26,689 nucleotides of DNA from Minisyncoccota bacterium (GTDB lineage Bacteria > Patescibacteriota > Minisyncoccia > Moranbacterales > GCA-2747515), in contig CALHMM010000031.1 in assembly GCA_938034715.1 (NCBI GenBank), positions 1-26,689 on the forward strand. The letters are read 5' to 3'. Numbering within the stretch: position 1 is the stretch's first letter; each line of letters starts with the position of its first letter. The notes beneath the pieces were generated by a model that made no database searches, was not told the DNA's origin, and saw nothing but the letters and a program-made list of their open reading frames with translations. A program made the translations under genes and the position numbers. Below are positions 8,499 through 17,030 of the stretch, in pieces.

Positions 8499-11400
8499 TT
8501 AAATGAATTCCAGGTCCTGCTTGGTCTGTTGTGTGAGAGCTATCTTGTATGAGGTTTTCATTTTTGTGCCATTATGATCGAGATAGATCTGTGTTTTTCC
8601 TGGGCTACATTTTTCTAGCATATCTTTGATTTCTTGGATTTTTGGTATAGCATTTGCACTATCAACAATGATCGTAAGGGATTTATCAGTGAGAATTTCT
8701 TGCGCATCGTTTTGTGGTTGATCGTCGGAGGATGTGGATTTTGGTTGACGTCTTTTCTTGTATTTTCTGTGGGTTTTTTCGACCCTTTTTGCGTCGTGAT
8801 TCTCTTGGTCTGTGATTTCTTTGATATCATCTGCTAGGAATTTTAACTCGCCATCTTTTCCTGATAATTTTCCTCGTAGAACAAGTGCATTTCCATCAAA
8901 AAACAGTGCCTTTGTTTCTTCGTAGATTTTGGGGAATATGAGGCATTCCATTGAGCCCGTGCCATCTTCTAGGGTCACGAAGGCCATAGTTTTTCCACTT
9001 TTGAGGAGGATCGTGGAAACTGCGATTACTATACCTCCAATTGTGGCTGGTTTTTCGTCGAGTTCTTCAGATTTTTCTTCCGTTAGGTATTTTAGTTCTG
9101 TGCAAATGTTTGCAAAGTAGGATTTAAACTCTGATGCGGGGTGATCACTTACATAAATACCTAGTAGAGTTTTTTCCCAGTCAAGTCGCTGCGCTTTTGT
9201 TGCAGGCGGGCTCTCATTGATTTTTATGGTTGCGCGAGAAAGTTCGCTTGAGCCAAATAGTGAGTCTTGGTTTGATCGTGCGCTTGCCCCGAGGTTTTTG
9301 ATGTAGGCAACGATGTTTTCACTACTAGTAAGAATCTGATTTCTTTCAGGAAAGCCATGGTTCTGAATTTCTTTGTCAATGCTGTCTTCTTCGTCAAATG
9401 CACCTACTTTAGCAAGTCCTTCAATTGATCGTTTATTTAAGTCTTTGGAATATACGCGTTCGCAAAACTCTGATAGATTATTGAATTTTCCATCTTTGAC
9501 TCGATTTGTAACGATCTCTTTGGCTACAGTGTGCCCCACATTTTTTATGGCATTTAGACCAAATCGTATTCTAGGGTATTCCTTTTTTTTGTCCTCTTTG
9601 TCGTAGATTACAGCAAATTCTTCGAAACTTTCATTTACATTTGGTGGTAGTACCTCGATGCCCATCTCTTTACACTCAGCTGCTTCAATTGCAATACGAT
9701 CAGTGTTTCCCTGGTCACTGGTCATAAGGGCAGCCATAAACTCTGCAGGGTAGTGCGCCTTTAAGTAGGCTGTCTGATAGCCAATTAATCCATAGCACGC
9801 TGCATGAGATCGGTTGAATCCGTACCCTGCAAATGGTTCGATAAATGCAAATATCTCTTCTGCTACATTTTTTTCAATTTTGTTGTTGATGCAGCCCTCA
9901 ACAAATTTAATTTTTTGTTCTTTAATGAGCTCTAGAATTTTTTTCCCCATTGCCTTACGGAGAATATCTGCCTCTCCAAGTGTGAACCCTGCGAGATCTT
10001 GAGCGATGCGCATGACTTGCTCTTGGTAGACAGCAACGCCGTAGGTGTCTTGTAGTATTTCCTCTAGACGTGGGTCGAGGTATGTTACGTCTTTGTTACC
10101 GTGTTTGCCGTCGATAAAATCAGGAATCCACTCCATTGGACCTGGACGGTATAGAGCGACCATCGCTATGATGTCTTCGAGATTGGTTGGCTTGAGTTGT
10201 TTGAGGTACCTGCGCATCCCACTAGACTCTAGTTGGAAAACTCCCGTTGTTTGCCCTCGCTGCAGTAGTGCAAAAGCTTCTTTGTCATCAAGTGGAATCT
10301 GTTCAATGTCGATTTTTACTCCATGGATTTTGTCGATGATAGCGATAGAGTTTTGAATGATTGTTAGGTTTTTAAGTCCGAGAAAGTCTACTTTTAGGAG
10401 TCCGATTTTTTCTACTGCACTGAATTTGGTGCTAGATGCGTACTGGGTAACAAGAGACTCTTCACCCTCACTAGCTTTTTGTAGGGCTGTATAAGATACA
10501 ACAGGTTTGTCTGTGATTACAACGCCACATGCATGGATAGATGAGTGACGATTCATTCCTTCAAGTTTTTTGGCGATGTCGATGAGATCCTTTGCGTCGA
10601 GGTTTTCATTGTAGAGCCTGGCCATATCCGGTACATCCTTGAGTGCTTCATCGAGTGTACTGAACATCGGAATCAGTTTTGAGATCTTATCGCAGAAGTC
10701 ATAAGGGAAGCCTGAAGCGCGACCAGCATCCCTGATTGCAGCCCGTGCGGCCATTGTTCCAAATGTTATAATTTGCGCTACGTGGTCATTGCCATATTTT
10801 TCTCTCACATACTGTAAGACATCATCTCTACGATCATCAGCAAAATCCATATCAACATCGGGCATTGATACACGTTCTGGATTGAGGAATCGTTCGAAGA
10901 GGAGTTTGTATTCTATAGGGTCCATGTTGGTGATACCTGTGAGGTAGGAAACAAAGGATCCTGCAGCGCTACCGCGACCTGGACCAACGACGATACCTTG
11001 TGAGCGTGCCCAGTTGGTAAAGTCTTGGACGATCAAAAAGTACGAAGCATATCCGGTTTTTTTTATAATACCTAGCTCATAGTCCATTCTTTCTTGCTGT
11101 ACTGGCGTGATTGGAGTGTCGCCGAAATGTCTTTTGAAGCCTTTTTTGCACATCTCTAGTAGATGCTCATCTGCAGTCATTCCCTCTGGTAGAGGATAGT
11201 AGGGGAGTATGGTATTGCCGAGCTCCATGTCAAAATTACATCTGTCTGCAATTACTTGTGTATTTTCAATTGCTTGGGGATTTTCGCGGAAGGCTTCTTC
11301 CATCGCTGAAGATGTTTTAAATGAAAGGTCGAGATGTTTTTTGTTTGGACGGTTGCCCTCGTCGACTTTGCGATTCATGCCTATGCATAATAGTACGTCA

Positions 11401-12068
11401 TGTGTTTCGCGGTCTGCTTTTTCTTTGTAATAAACATCGCCTGCTGCTACTACGGGGATATCCAGTTTTTCGCTGAGACTTATGAGTTTCTGATTAAGCT
11501 TGTCTTGATCAGGGTAGTCAGGATTGTGATTGAGCTCTAGGAAAAAATTACTTTGCCCACCATCTTCTCCAAAGATCTTCTTATAGACTTTAGCTTTTTG
11601 CTGCGCTCCCTCCAGATCGTTTTGTAATAGTAGTTGCGATACTTCTCCTGTTGCATTTCCAGAGAGTGCGATCAGACCCTCGGCGTGCTTTGTGAGAATG
11701 TTGTAATCTACACGAGGCTCTAGATAGAACCCCTCTAGTTGTGATTTGGTTACAATTTCTAGGAGGTTGTGGTATCCAACTTCATTTTTTACTAGCAAGA
11801 CGAGTTGGTAGTTCAATTTTGCGCCAGCGAGTGTATGTGGTGCGTCTATTCCAATGCCACTCACAAGCACCTCTGCTCCTAAGATTGCTTTTATCCCTCT
11901 TTCTTTGGCTTTGACTGTAAAATCAACGAGACCATAGACGGCGTTTACGTCCGTAAGTGCAAGTGCTGTCATGTTGTCTTTTTCGCATGCATCAAGCAGA
12001 TCGTCGATTTTAGAAAGTCCTTGGAGTAATGAAAAATCAGAATGAGTATGTAGATGAACAAATGACAT
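8499..12068 (-). CDS. dnaE: DNA polymerase III alpha subunit
   Basis: The 1189-residue replicative polymerase catalytic subunit. An N-terminal PHP domain opens with VHLHTHSDFSLLQG. The polymerase core has GPGRGSAAGSFVSYL (about 362-376) and PDVDMDF with catalytic Asp near 404 and 406; the third Asp is probably in KVDFLGLKNL. A helix-hairpin-helix region and an OB fold (PATIGGIVIAVSTILLKSGKTMAFVTLEDGTGSMEC) follow, then a lysine-rich linker and a short C-terminal domain. Length and order match DnaE1 rather than PolC. In the PHP domain, positions usually holding metal-binding His differ: TDVNAVYG for TDHxxxxG and AAGDVYY for TxDxHY, so PHP proofreading is doubtful. An independent proofreading subunit is not in this window. 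The gene lies upstream of thrS in the same direction, but thrS has its own leader. The region before the start is an untranslated leader of about 140 bases. Confidence 0.98.
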   Translation of the reverse strand: MSFVHLHTHSDFSLLQGLSKIDDLLDACEKDNMTALALTDVNAVYGLVDFTVKAKERGIKAILGAEVLVSGIGIDAPHTLAGAKLNYQLVLLVKNEVGYHNLLEIVTKSQLEGFYLEPRVDYNILTKHAEGLIALSGNATGEVSQLLLQNDLEGAQQKAKVYKKIFGEDGGQSNFFLELNHNPDYPDQDKLNQKLISLSEKLDIPVVAAGDVYYKEKADRETHDVLLCIGMNRKVDEGNRPNKKHLDLSFKTSSAMEEAFRENPQAIENTQVIADRCNFDMELGNTILPYYPLPEGMTADEHLLEMCKKGFKRHFGDTPITPVQQERMDYELGIIKKTGYASYFLIVQDFTNWARSQGIVVGPGRGSAAGSFVSYLTGITNMDPIEYKLLFERFLNPERVSMPDVDMDFADDRRDDVLQYVREKYGNDHVAQIITFGTMAARAAIRDAGRASGFPYDFCDKISKLIPMFSTLDEALKDVPDMARLYNENLDAKDLIDIAKKLEGMNRHSSIHACGVVITDKPVVSYTALQKASEGEESLVTQYASSTKFSAVEKIGLLKVDFLGLKNLTIIQNSIAIIDKIHGVKIDIEQIPLDDKEAFALLQRGQTTGVFQLESSGMRRYLKQLKPTNLEDIIAMVALYRPGPMEWIPDFIDGKHGNKDVTYLDPRLEEILQDTYGVAVYQEQVMRIAQDLAGFTLGEADILRKAMGKKILELIKEQKIKFVEGCINNKIEKNVAEEIFAFIEPFAGYGFNRSHAACYGLIGYQTAYLKAHYPAEFMAALMTSDQGNTDRIAIEAAECKEMGIEVLPPNVNESFEEFAVIYDKEDKKKEYPRIRFGLNAIKNVGHTVAKEIVTNRVKDGKFNNLSEFCERVYSKDLNKRSIEGLAKVGAFDEEDSIDKEIQNHGFPERNQILTSSENIVAYIKNLGASARSNQDSLFGSSELSRATIKINESPPATKAQRLDWEKTLLGIYVSDHPASEFKSYFANICTELKYLTEEKSEELDEKPATIGGIVIAVSTILLKSGKTMAFVTLEDGTGSMECLIFPKIYEETKALFFDGNALVLRGKLSGKDGELKFLADDIKEITDQENHDAKRVEKTHRKYKKRRQPKSTSSDDQPQNDAQEILTDKSLTIIVDSANAIPKIQEIKDMLEKCSPGKTQIYLDHNGTKMKTSYKIALTQQTKQDLEFI

Positions 12069-12330
12069 AATGTTTTGAGAAAATAAAAAATGACGATTCC
12101 CTAAAGAATCCCCAGTATTAAAAATTTAGTATGGTCATCCATGATTGATTGTTAGCAACATGCATCACTCTGATTTCTCTAGAGTGGAAGCCATGATGTG
12201 TTACAGAGGTAGTATAACATAATTTCAGGTTTGACAGATTTTTGTGAAATGTGGGTCCTGATGCTAAGATTTGAATGGATGTTTCATCTAGAATTTTTTA
12301 TACAACATAAATGGACTACGATTAATTTTT
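12069..12330. other. Divergent dnaE/rnhB intergenic region
   Basis: A 262-base gap without a convincing gene. On the - strand a TATACT -10 box (12216-12211) would give dnaE a leader of about 140 bases. That leader holds two tiny reading frames that overlap at TGATG (12194-12165, 9 codons; 12165-12118, 15 codons), then a short hairpin at 12110-12095 followed by a T-rich stretch before the dnaE ATG. The peptides may be chance. On the + strand TATACA near 12300 is a plausible -10 box for rnhB. Confidence 0.35.
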
Positions 12331-12984
12331 ATGAAGATTGCTAGCTTTGAGAGGGAGATTTTGCTCTGGAATGATGGCTACGATAAGGTTATCGGCATTG
12401 ATGAGGCAGGAAGGGGATCACTGGCCGGGCCTGTGGTTGCCGCAGCATGCGTGCTACGTGATCAAGGGAGTTGTGATGAGGTAGATCCTTTATGGGATTT
12501 TGTACGTGATTCAAAGAATATTTCTCAAAAGAATAGGGAAATAGTATACGATTTCGTCTGTGAGAAATACTTTTTTGGCGTTGGGATTGTTGATGCTCAG
12601 CGGATTGATGAGATCAATATATTGCAGGCTACATTTGAATCTATGCGAGCTGCTATAACTAGCTTAGAAGCTAGTAGTACTATAGGTCATCAAGTGATTC
12701 TTCTGGTTGATGGGAATGCAGAGATTCCTAGCATTGAGCAAGAGCAGAAAACCGTCGTTGAGGGTGATAGTAGCATAAGATGTATTGCAGCTGCATCAAT
12801 CATTGCAAAGGTTACCAGGGATCGCATCATGAAAGATCAAAGTGATTTATATCCAGAATTTGGATTTGGTAAGCATAAGGGGTACGGTACAAAAATGCAC
12901 CTAGAAGCTTTGAGAGAGTTTGGCGCAACACCAATTCATAGAAGATCTTTTGGTCCTGTGCGAAAAGTTTGTATCGAAGTTTAA
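12331..12984 (+). CDS. rnhB: Ribonuclease HII
   Basis: RNase HII cuts RNA in RNA/DNA hybrids and removes single ribonucleotides left by DNA polymerases. The 217-residue protein has IGIDEAGRGSLAGP with catalytic D24 and E25, RDSKNISQKNRE (60-70), LLVDGN with D127 and AKVTRDRIM with D164, completing the DEDD site. The conserved KHKGYGTKMHLEAL and HRRSFGPV segments follow. Start ATG 12331 gives the expected N-terminus; no Shine-Dalgarno site precedes it. It diverges from dnaE and converges on the PEGA gene with only 24 bases between stops and no terminator. The window also encodes RNase HI (23890), so both classes are present. Confidence 0.97.
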   Translation: MKIASFEREILLWNDGYDKVIGIDEAGRGSLAGPVVAAACVLRDQGSCDEVDPLWDFVRDSKNISQKNREIVYDFVCEKYFFGVGIVDAQRIDEINILQATFESMRAAITSLEASSTIGHQVILLVDGNAEIPSIEQEQKTVVEGDSSIRCIAAASIIAKVTRDRIMKDQSDLYPEFGFGKHKGYGTKMHLEALREFGATPIHRRSFGPVRKVCIEV

Positions 12985-13008
12985 ATAATGGCCTACTTCA
13001 ATCTGTAG

Positions 13009-14928
13009 CTATCTGTCAAAAATACCAGGCTTTTCGTAGGGGAAGGTTATTTCGTAAAGTTCTGTAATAGGTCGTTGATTTGCATTACCACGATTGAAAT
13101 CGGTGAAGTAGAGTTTGTAATTGTTTTGGTCGATAATGACATTTTTATCAATGAGATTTCTCGAGAGAAATTCTTCAACGCGGTATTGTCCTCTATAGTC
13201 AAGCTCAGCTAAGAAGAGTTTGTTGGCGATGACAGCAACAAAGTGTTCATAGTCAGATGTCCACTGCAGTGTTTCTATGTCGTCTTGTGTGGTAAGGATT
13301 GTGTATTGAGAGTTTGTTTCTCGGTGTGGTTGCGCTTCCCATTTTCTTGTAAAGAATACACTTGCTGATCTAGAGGTATGGTAGAGGACTTTTTTTCCAT
13401 CATCGGAAAATTGAACACCTTTTAGATCTTGATCGACAATTTTCTTTAAGAGAATATTTTCTTTGAAAGAATTGTAGATTGTCAAGGATCCTTCTGTATC
13501 GTCGATTGTGAGGATTCGACTATTGTCATAGGCGATGAGTCGGTGGTTGTTTGCGTCGACATTTTGTACTGGAACTCTGGAAAGTATTTCAGGATTTGTG
13601 ACTGGATCAAAGTTTCTTCCCCATATGAGAGACCCGTCTGTTTTTAGGATGTATATGCCATCATCTGCAAAATCATAGGCTAGTACGTCTTTAAAGACTA
13701 CTTGCGCATTTCCATTTTCTCTATCTGCTCGGAAAGAGAGAAGATCGGTACCTAGAAGTGTGAGGATTGTATTGTCTTTTTTGGGATGCCAACGGATCAG
13801 GCGAGGGGCAAGTTGCGTATTGAGTACCGTTGGTTTTTCTATGATCCCGTCAATGTTTTTGAAATCCGGGCTTTGAGCTGAAATTGTCTGTGGTTGATTA
13901 TTCTGAGAGAGTGCGTTGTCTAGTTTTCCGATGAGTGTTGAGAGGTAAAGGATGTCTGACTGTTGATCATTGCTTAAATCACGATCATCTTGATCTACGA
14001 TTGCATAGTCTTTTACTGTGTTCTCTAATTCTATGAACGCTCCATCTTCATCACTCCTGACAAGTTGCTCAAGAATTGTTTGTGGGGCTTCTTTGTCATT
14101 GGATTCCTGGTCAAGTAATTTCTGATCAAGAGGGTCTTTTGGGACAGCGACGTTGAATTCAGAATAATCTCTTCGCACTGTTAGGTTTGGGTTTAGTTGA
14201 TCAGAGCCTAGTGTAACACTTACCTTGTCTTGCGAAGGGGGTTCTTGTTTGTTTGAGATGAGAAACAATGCTGAGTCAGCCGGGAGAGCAGCTCGCTCTA
14301 TGGGTACTGCTAAAAATCGCCCGTTTGGCGCCCACTCGATGTTTTGATTGTTGTTTTTGGTGAAATTTGTAAATGGAATTTCAATTGTTTCAAGTATTTC
14401 TTGCTCTTGAACATCGAGAATTGGGATATAGAGTGATGATTCTTCTGTGTTTTTTTGTGGATATGCAAGGAGTTCGCTATTTGGTGTGAAATAGAGACCT
14501 TGTGGATTAATAACAGGAAGATTTTTTCTTTCGTAGCGTTCTTTGAGTAGTACTACATTCCAGAATTGTGTTGCTATACCACTTCGGATTACGATTTCCT
14601 TACTCCAGGGCTTGTATCCGTCAGCATCTGCTTGTAGAGTGTACGGACCGTGTCTGAGTCCTGTGATGTGATATGAACCATTTACGAAATTGAAAGGCTT
14701 GATGTTTGGTTTTTTGCCATCTACGCGGATGTCCAGTTTACTTGGTTCAGATTTGAAGTTGATCGATCCGGTATGAAAAAAAATATCGTCGATAAAAGTG
14801 TATCGGTAGCCAAGAGTAAAGAAGATGACTGTCGTGGTGATCGTTGCAAAACTTGCTGCCAGGGTCCAGAAAAAAACTCTGCGAGAGAGTGGATTCTTAG
14901 TAGCCTCATTACGTCCAAAGAAAGCCAT
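13009..14928 (-). CDS. Membrane-anchored PEGA-domain protein with propeller-like C-terminal region
   Basis: A 639-residue protein starting at ATG 14928 (an upstream in-frame start at 14991 adds 21 residues crossing the promoter and is unlikely). A basic N-terminus is followed by one membrane segment at about 18-40, so the rest probably faces outward. Residues about 54-118 form a PEGA domain: SINFKSEPSKLDIRVDGK, then GLRHGPYTLQADADGYKPW. The remaining 500 residues show repeated beta-rich blades of the kind seen in TolB/WD40-like propellers (for example YFTPNSELLAYP, EWAPNGRFLAVP, VQFSDDGKKVLYHTS, LQWTSDYEHFVAV), interrupted by an acidic low-complexity insertion near 270-370. No catalytic motif is visible. 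It may be a surface scaffold binding protein or glycan; that is inference. Its promoter lies at 14963-14991. Confidence 0.8.
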   Translation of the reverse strand: MAFFGRNEATKNPLSRRVFFWTLAASFATITTTVIFFTLGYRYTFIDDIFFHTGSINFKSEPSKLDIRVDGKKPNIKPFNFVNGSYHITGLRHGPYTLQADADGYKPWSKEIVIRSGIATQFWNVVLLKERYERKNLPVINPQGLYFTPNSELLAYPQKNTEESSLYIPILDVQEQEILETIEIPFTNFTKNNNQNIEWAPNGRFLAVPIERAALPADSALFLISNKQEPPSQDKVSVTLGSDQLNPNLTVRRDYSEFNVAVPKDPLDQKLLDQESNDKEAPQTILEQLVRSDEDGAFIELENTVKDYAIVDQDDRDLSNDQQSDILYLSTLIGKLDNALSQNNQPQTISAQSPDFKNIDGIIEKPTVLNTQLAPRLIRWHPKKDNTILTLLGTDLLSFRADRENGNAQVVFKDVLAYDFADDGIYILKTDGSLIWGRNFDPVTNPEILSRVPVQNVDANNHRLIAYDNSRILTIDDTEGSLTIYNSFKENILLKKIVDQDLKGVQFSDDGKKVLYHTSRSASVFFTRKWEAQPHRETNSQYTILTTQDDIETLQWTSDYEHFVAVIANKLFLAELDYRGQYRVEEFLSRNLIDKNVIIDQNNYKLYFTDFNRGNANQRPITELYEITFPYEKPGIFDR

Positions 14929-14962
14929 TATGGAATTTGATGTGATGTTATATTTTCCCTTA

Positions 14963-14991
14963 ACTATAGCAAATTTGGGGTTGTTTTTCAA
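14963..14991 (-). promoter_or_regulatory. Promoter of the PEGA-domain gene
   Basis: On the - strand TTGAAA (14991-14986), a 17-base spacer and TATAGT (14968-14963) give a good sigma70-type promoter. Transcription would start near 14956, leaving a leader of about 28 bases before ATG 14928. Confidence 0.55.
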
Positions 14992-15042
14992 CGATTCAAA
15001 GTGGCTACTGTTGTTTTTGTGATAGTGTTTTTATCTTCTTTC

Positions 15043-15071
15043 TTTACGATACAATCGTGCAATGGTATAGT
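15043..15071 (+). promoter_or_regulatory. Probable extended -10 promoter of rlmH
   Basis: TGGTATAGT (15063-15071) is an extended -10 element with TTTACG (15043-15048) 17 bases before the hexamer. It would start RNA near 15078, 25 bases before the proposed TTG start. An alternative -10, TACAAT, lies at 15050-15055. Confidence 0.4.
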
Positions 15072-15102
15072 TTATGCATTTAAAGTAACTAAAAGACTTG
15101 TT

Positions 15103-15537
15103 TTGTATATTACGATTGTTACAATTGGACAACCGAAACTCTCTTTCGCAAAAGAAGGTTTTGGTGAGTATATAAAGCGCTTGGAAGGATTTCATAAAGT
15201 TTCTGTTGTCCATATAAAAGACGATGCACAAGCTGACAAGAAGATGCTGTCTTTAGCTGATGCAGAGCTTTCGATTGCGCTAGACGAGAAGGGTAAGATG
15301 TTTGATAGTAATGAGTTTGCTGTGTGGATTGACGATTTCGATAGAACAGGCGATCACCATTTAACATTTTTTATCGGTGGTCCAAATGGATTGAGTGATC
15401 TAGTACGGCAAAGAGTTCGCTATACAATTGCACTTAGTCCTATGACTTTACCTCATGATTTGGCGATGTTATTTTTTGCAGAGGCTTTGTATCGAGCAAG
15501 TACGATATCTGCAGGTCATCCCTACCATCGGAATTAA
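15103..15537 (+). CDS. rlmH: 23S rRNA pseudouridine-1915 N3-methyltransferase
   Basis: RlmH methylates pseudouridine 1915 in helix 69 of 23S rRNA using SAM. This 144-residue form has the SPOUT knot region FFIGGPNGLSDLV and the family ending YRASTISAGHPYHRN. The frame is open back to a GTG at 15001, but that would add a 34-residue hydrophobic stretch not found in RlmH. The family start (xxIxIVxIGxxK) aligns with the TTG at 15103, read as M-YITIVTIGQPK, so I chose TTG; a promoter-like element also lies inside the longer version. The usual EQLYRA reads EALYRA. It sits 11 bases before another RNA methyltransferase gene, so the two are probably co-transcribed. Confidence 0.92.
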   Translation: MYITIVTIGQPKLSFAKEGFGEYIKRLEGFHKVSVVHIKDDAQADKKMLSLADAELSIALDEKGKMFDSNEFAVWIDDFDRTGDHHLTFFIGGPNGLSDLVRQRVRYTIALSPMTLPHDLAMLFFAEALYRASTISAGHPYHRN

Positions 15538-15548
15538 GAATATTTTTT

Positions 15549-16307
15549 ATGGATCAAAAAACTATTCAACGATATTTACTTGAACGGAAAGGGGATAGTG
15601 AGCATGCTATAGTCGAAGGTTATCATGCGCTAAAGCACGTATTTCGATTTGGCGGGGAGGTTTCGTCACTATTTATAGTAGACGGAATGTACGATCAGAT
15701 TTATGGAGAGACAGTGCGGGATGATTCGTTTGAGGATTATTTGCAGAAAGAGGCTGTTTCAGTTTCACAAAGGGACTTTAATAAACTTTCACCCAGAGGG
15801 GTGCGAACTGGTATTATAGCGAGAGTTCGAAAGAAAATCTTTTCGCTCGAGGATGTACTTTCATCTCGTGGGAGAGTTGTTGTTTTGGAGGATCCTCGCG
15901 ATTTGAATAACTTGGGTGCAGTAGTTCGTGTGTGTGCAGCAAGAGGTGATACAGCATTATTGGTTACCGGAAGTTCTTGTTTGTGGCATGCGCATGCTAT
16001 CCGCGGTGGTGCTGGATTGCAGTGGGCTCTCCTTGTTGCACAAACGACAATTGAAGAAGTAATGAGAGTCAACGAGAATACTGTTGGGTCGCGTCCAATC
16101 TATGCTTGTACCGATGAAGGCGATGACATGTATAAACAGAAATTGGCAAGTGATAGTGTATTTATCTTTGGAACTGAAAGAAATGGAATTACACCTTTAG
16201 TTCGTAGTCAGGTTAAGCAGAAAATTGCCATACCGATGCAAAGCGGGGTGAGTAGTATGAATTTAGCTACCTCTGTCAGCGCAGTGCTGTTTGGTGTCAA
16301 TCGATAG
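15549..16307 (+). CDS. SpoU/TrmH-family RNA 2'-O-methyltransferase
   Basis: A 252-residue SAM-dependent 2'-O-ribose methyltransferase of the SpoU branch of SPOUT enzymes. It has an N-terminal L30e-like substrate-binding part (VEGYHALKHVFRFGGEVSSLFI), then the three SpoU motifs: DPRDLNNLGAVVRVCAARG (motif 1 with Asn and Arg), IFGTERNGI (motif 2) and IPMQSGVSSMNLATSVSAVLFG (motif 3). Motif 3 has SSMNLATS where most relatives have SLNVSxA, a mild change. The rRNA or tRNA target (RlmB-like, TsnR-like or TrmH-like) cannot be decided from sequence alone. It follows rlmH by 11 bases and converges with gtrA across 31 bases with no terminator. Confidence 0.9.
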   Translation: MDQKTIQRYLLERKGDSEHAIVEGYHALKHVFRFGGEVSSLFIVDGMYDQIYGETVRDDSFEDYLQKEAVSVSQRDFNKLSPRGVRTGIIARVRKKIFSLEDVLSSRGRVVVLEDPRDLNNLGAVVRVCAARGDTALLVTGSSCLWHAHAIRGGAGLQWALLVAQTTIEEVMRVNENTVGSRPIYACTDEGDDMYKQKLASDSVFIFGTERNGITPLVRSQVKQKIAIPMQSGVSSMNLATSVSAVLFGVNR

Positions 16308-16338
16308 AAGTACTTTTAGTGCGAGGGGGGGTGCAAAT

Positions 16339-16800
16339 CTAATTATTGAAAACGAGGTATTTGTAACCAAAGAAATTCCAGATAAGTGACAATGCTGTAG
16401 CCGCTAGAAGGGCAACGTTTGCCCAGAGTGTTTCAGTTTGTCCGCCCAGAGCATGTACAATAGCAGGCACACCTAAAAAGTCGGGGATGTATTTGGTGAT
16501 GCTGTATACAGTAATAATGTTAATAATTAGACCAACGAGACTAACAAGAAAGAATGTGCTGAATTTTATCACTTCTTGGTTGCTCTGTGCGTCTTTAAAT
16601 GTCCAGTTTTTGTTAAAGAAGTAACTGTTGATGTTTGCTAGTACAAATGCAATTGTTGTAAAAACAGCCACGCTAGTACCACTTTTGAGACCTGTCGTCA
16701 GTATGAGGGTATTGTATACCGCAAAGTGAATTGCTGTATTGAGACCTCCAATGATAAGGAACTTCGAAATTTGAGGCCAGAGATCAATCAGTTTGTTCAT
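16339..16800 (-). CDS. GtrA-family membrane protein
   Basis: A 153-residue protein with four predicted membrane helices: FLIIGGLNTAIHFAVYNTLI, SVAVFTTIAFVLANINSYFF followed by the family-typical FNKNWTF, FFLVSLVGLIINIITVYSIT, and LWANVALLAATALSLIWNFFGYKYLVF. The order and the N(x)NSYFFNKxWTF and WNFxxYKYxVF signatures identify GtrA/DPMS3-type proteins. Members help move lipid-linked sugars across the membrane or support a GT-C or GT-A glycosyltransferase. No partner glycosyltransferase is adjacent; the GT-C enzyme at 24380 is the nearest candidate, but this link is speculative. The gene has a long, possibly structured leader. Confidence 0.88.
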   Translation of the reverse strand: MNKLIDLWPQISKFLIIGGLNTAIHFAVYNTLILTTGLKSGTSVAVFTTIAFVLANINSYFFNKNWTFKDAQSNQEVIKFSTFFLVSLVGLIINIITVYSITKYIPDFLGVPAIVHALGGQTETLWANVALLAATALSLIWNFFGYKYLVFNN

Positions 16801-16921
16801 AGAAACAGTGCGCTCAAAGGATTTATGATTATAGCTTCTATGTTCTAAAAGCTACTTCGTCGTAGGAGTATTTTTTATGGTAAGATAATTTCTGTACTAC
16901 TAGGTTTTTATCGTCATTTTC

Positions 16922-16973
16922 CAGAAGGTAAGCGCTGTCGCACAGTTGTAATCAAGGAGTTGATATCCTTCTG
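16922..16973 (-). ncRNA. Possible structured leader RNA (three-way junction) of gtrA
   Basis: On the - strand CAGAAGG (16973-16967) pairs with CCTTCTG (16928-16922). The enclosed 38 bases form two small hairpins, ATCAA/TTGAT with loop CTCC and CTGT/ACAG with loop GCG. It begins about 14 bases after the predicted start of transcription. I do not recognise a known riboswitch class. The inner stems are short and could be chance. Confidence 0.3.
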
Positions 16974-16993
16974 ATAATAATTTGGTAGAGCTA

Positions 16994-17022
16994 AGTATAA
17001 ATAATTATGACCTTTGTGTCAA
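16994..17022 (-). promoter_or_regulatory. Near-consensus sigma70-type promoter toward gtrA
   Basis: On the - strand TTGACA (17022-17017), exactly 17 bases, then TATACT (16999-16994). It would start RNA near 16987, giving gtrA a leader of roughly 187 bases. Confidence 0.65.
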
Positions 17023-17030
17023 GATCTCTG

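Noticed and set aside
15023..15061. TACAAT 6 bases before the ATG at 15062 as a leaderless gene
   Set aside because: That ATG is followed by a stop after one codon, so it starts no protein.
15001..15102. Signal-peptide-like N-terminus of RlmH from GTG 15001
   Set aside because: RlmH is a cytoplasmic SPOUT enzyme; the family start aligns with TTG 15103 and the extra region contains promoter-like elements.
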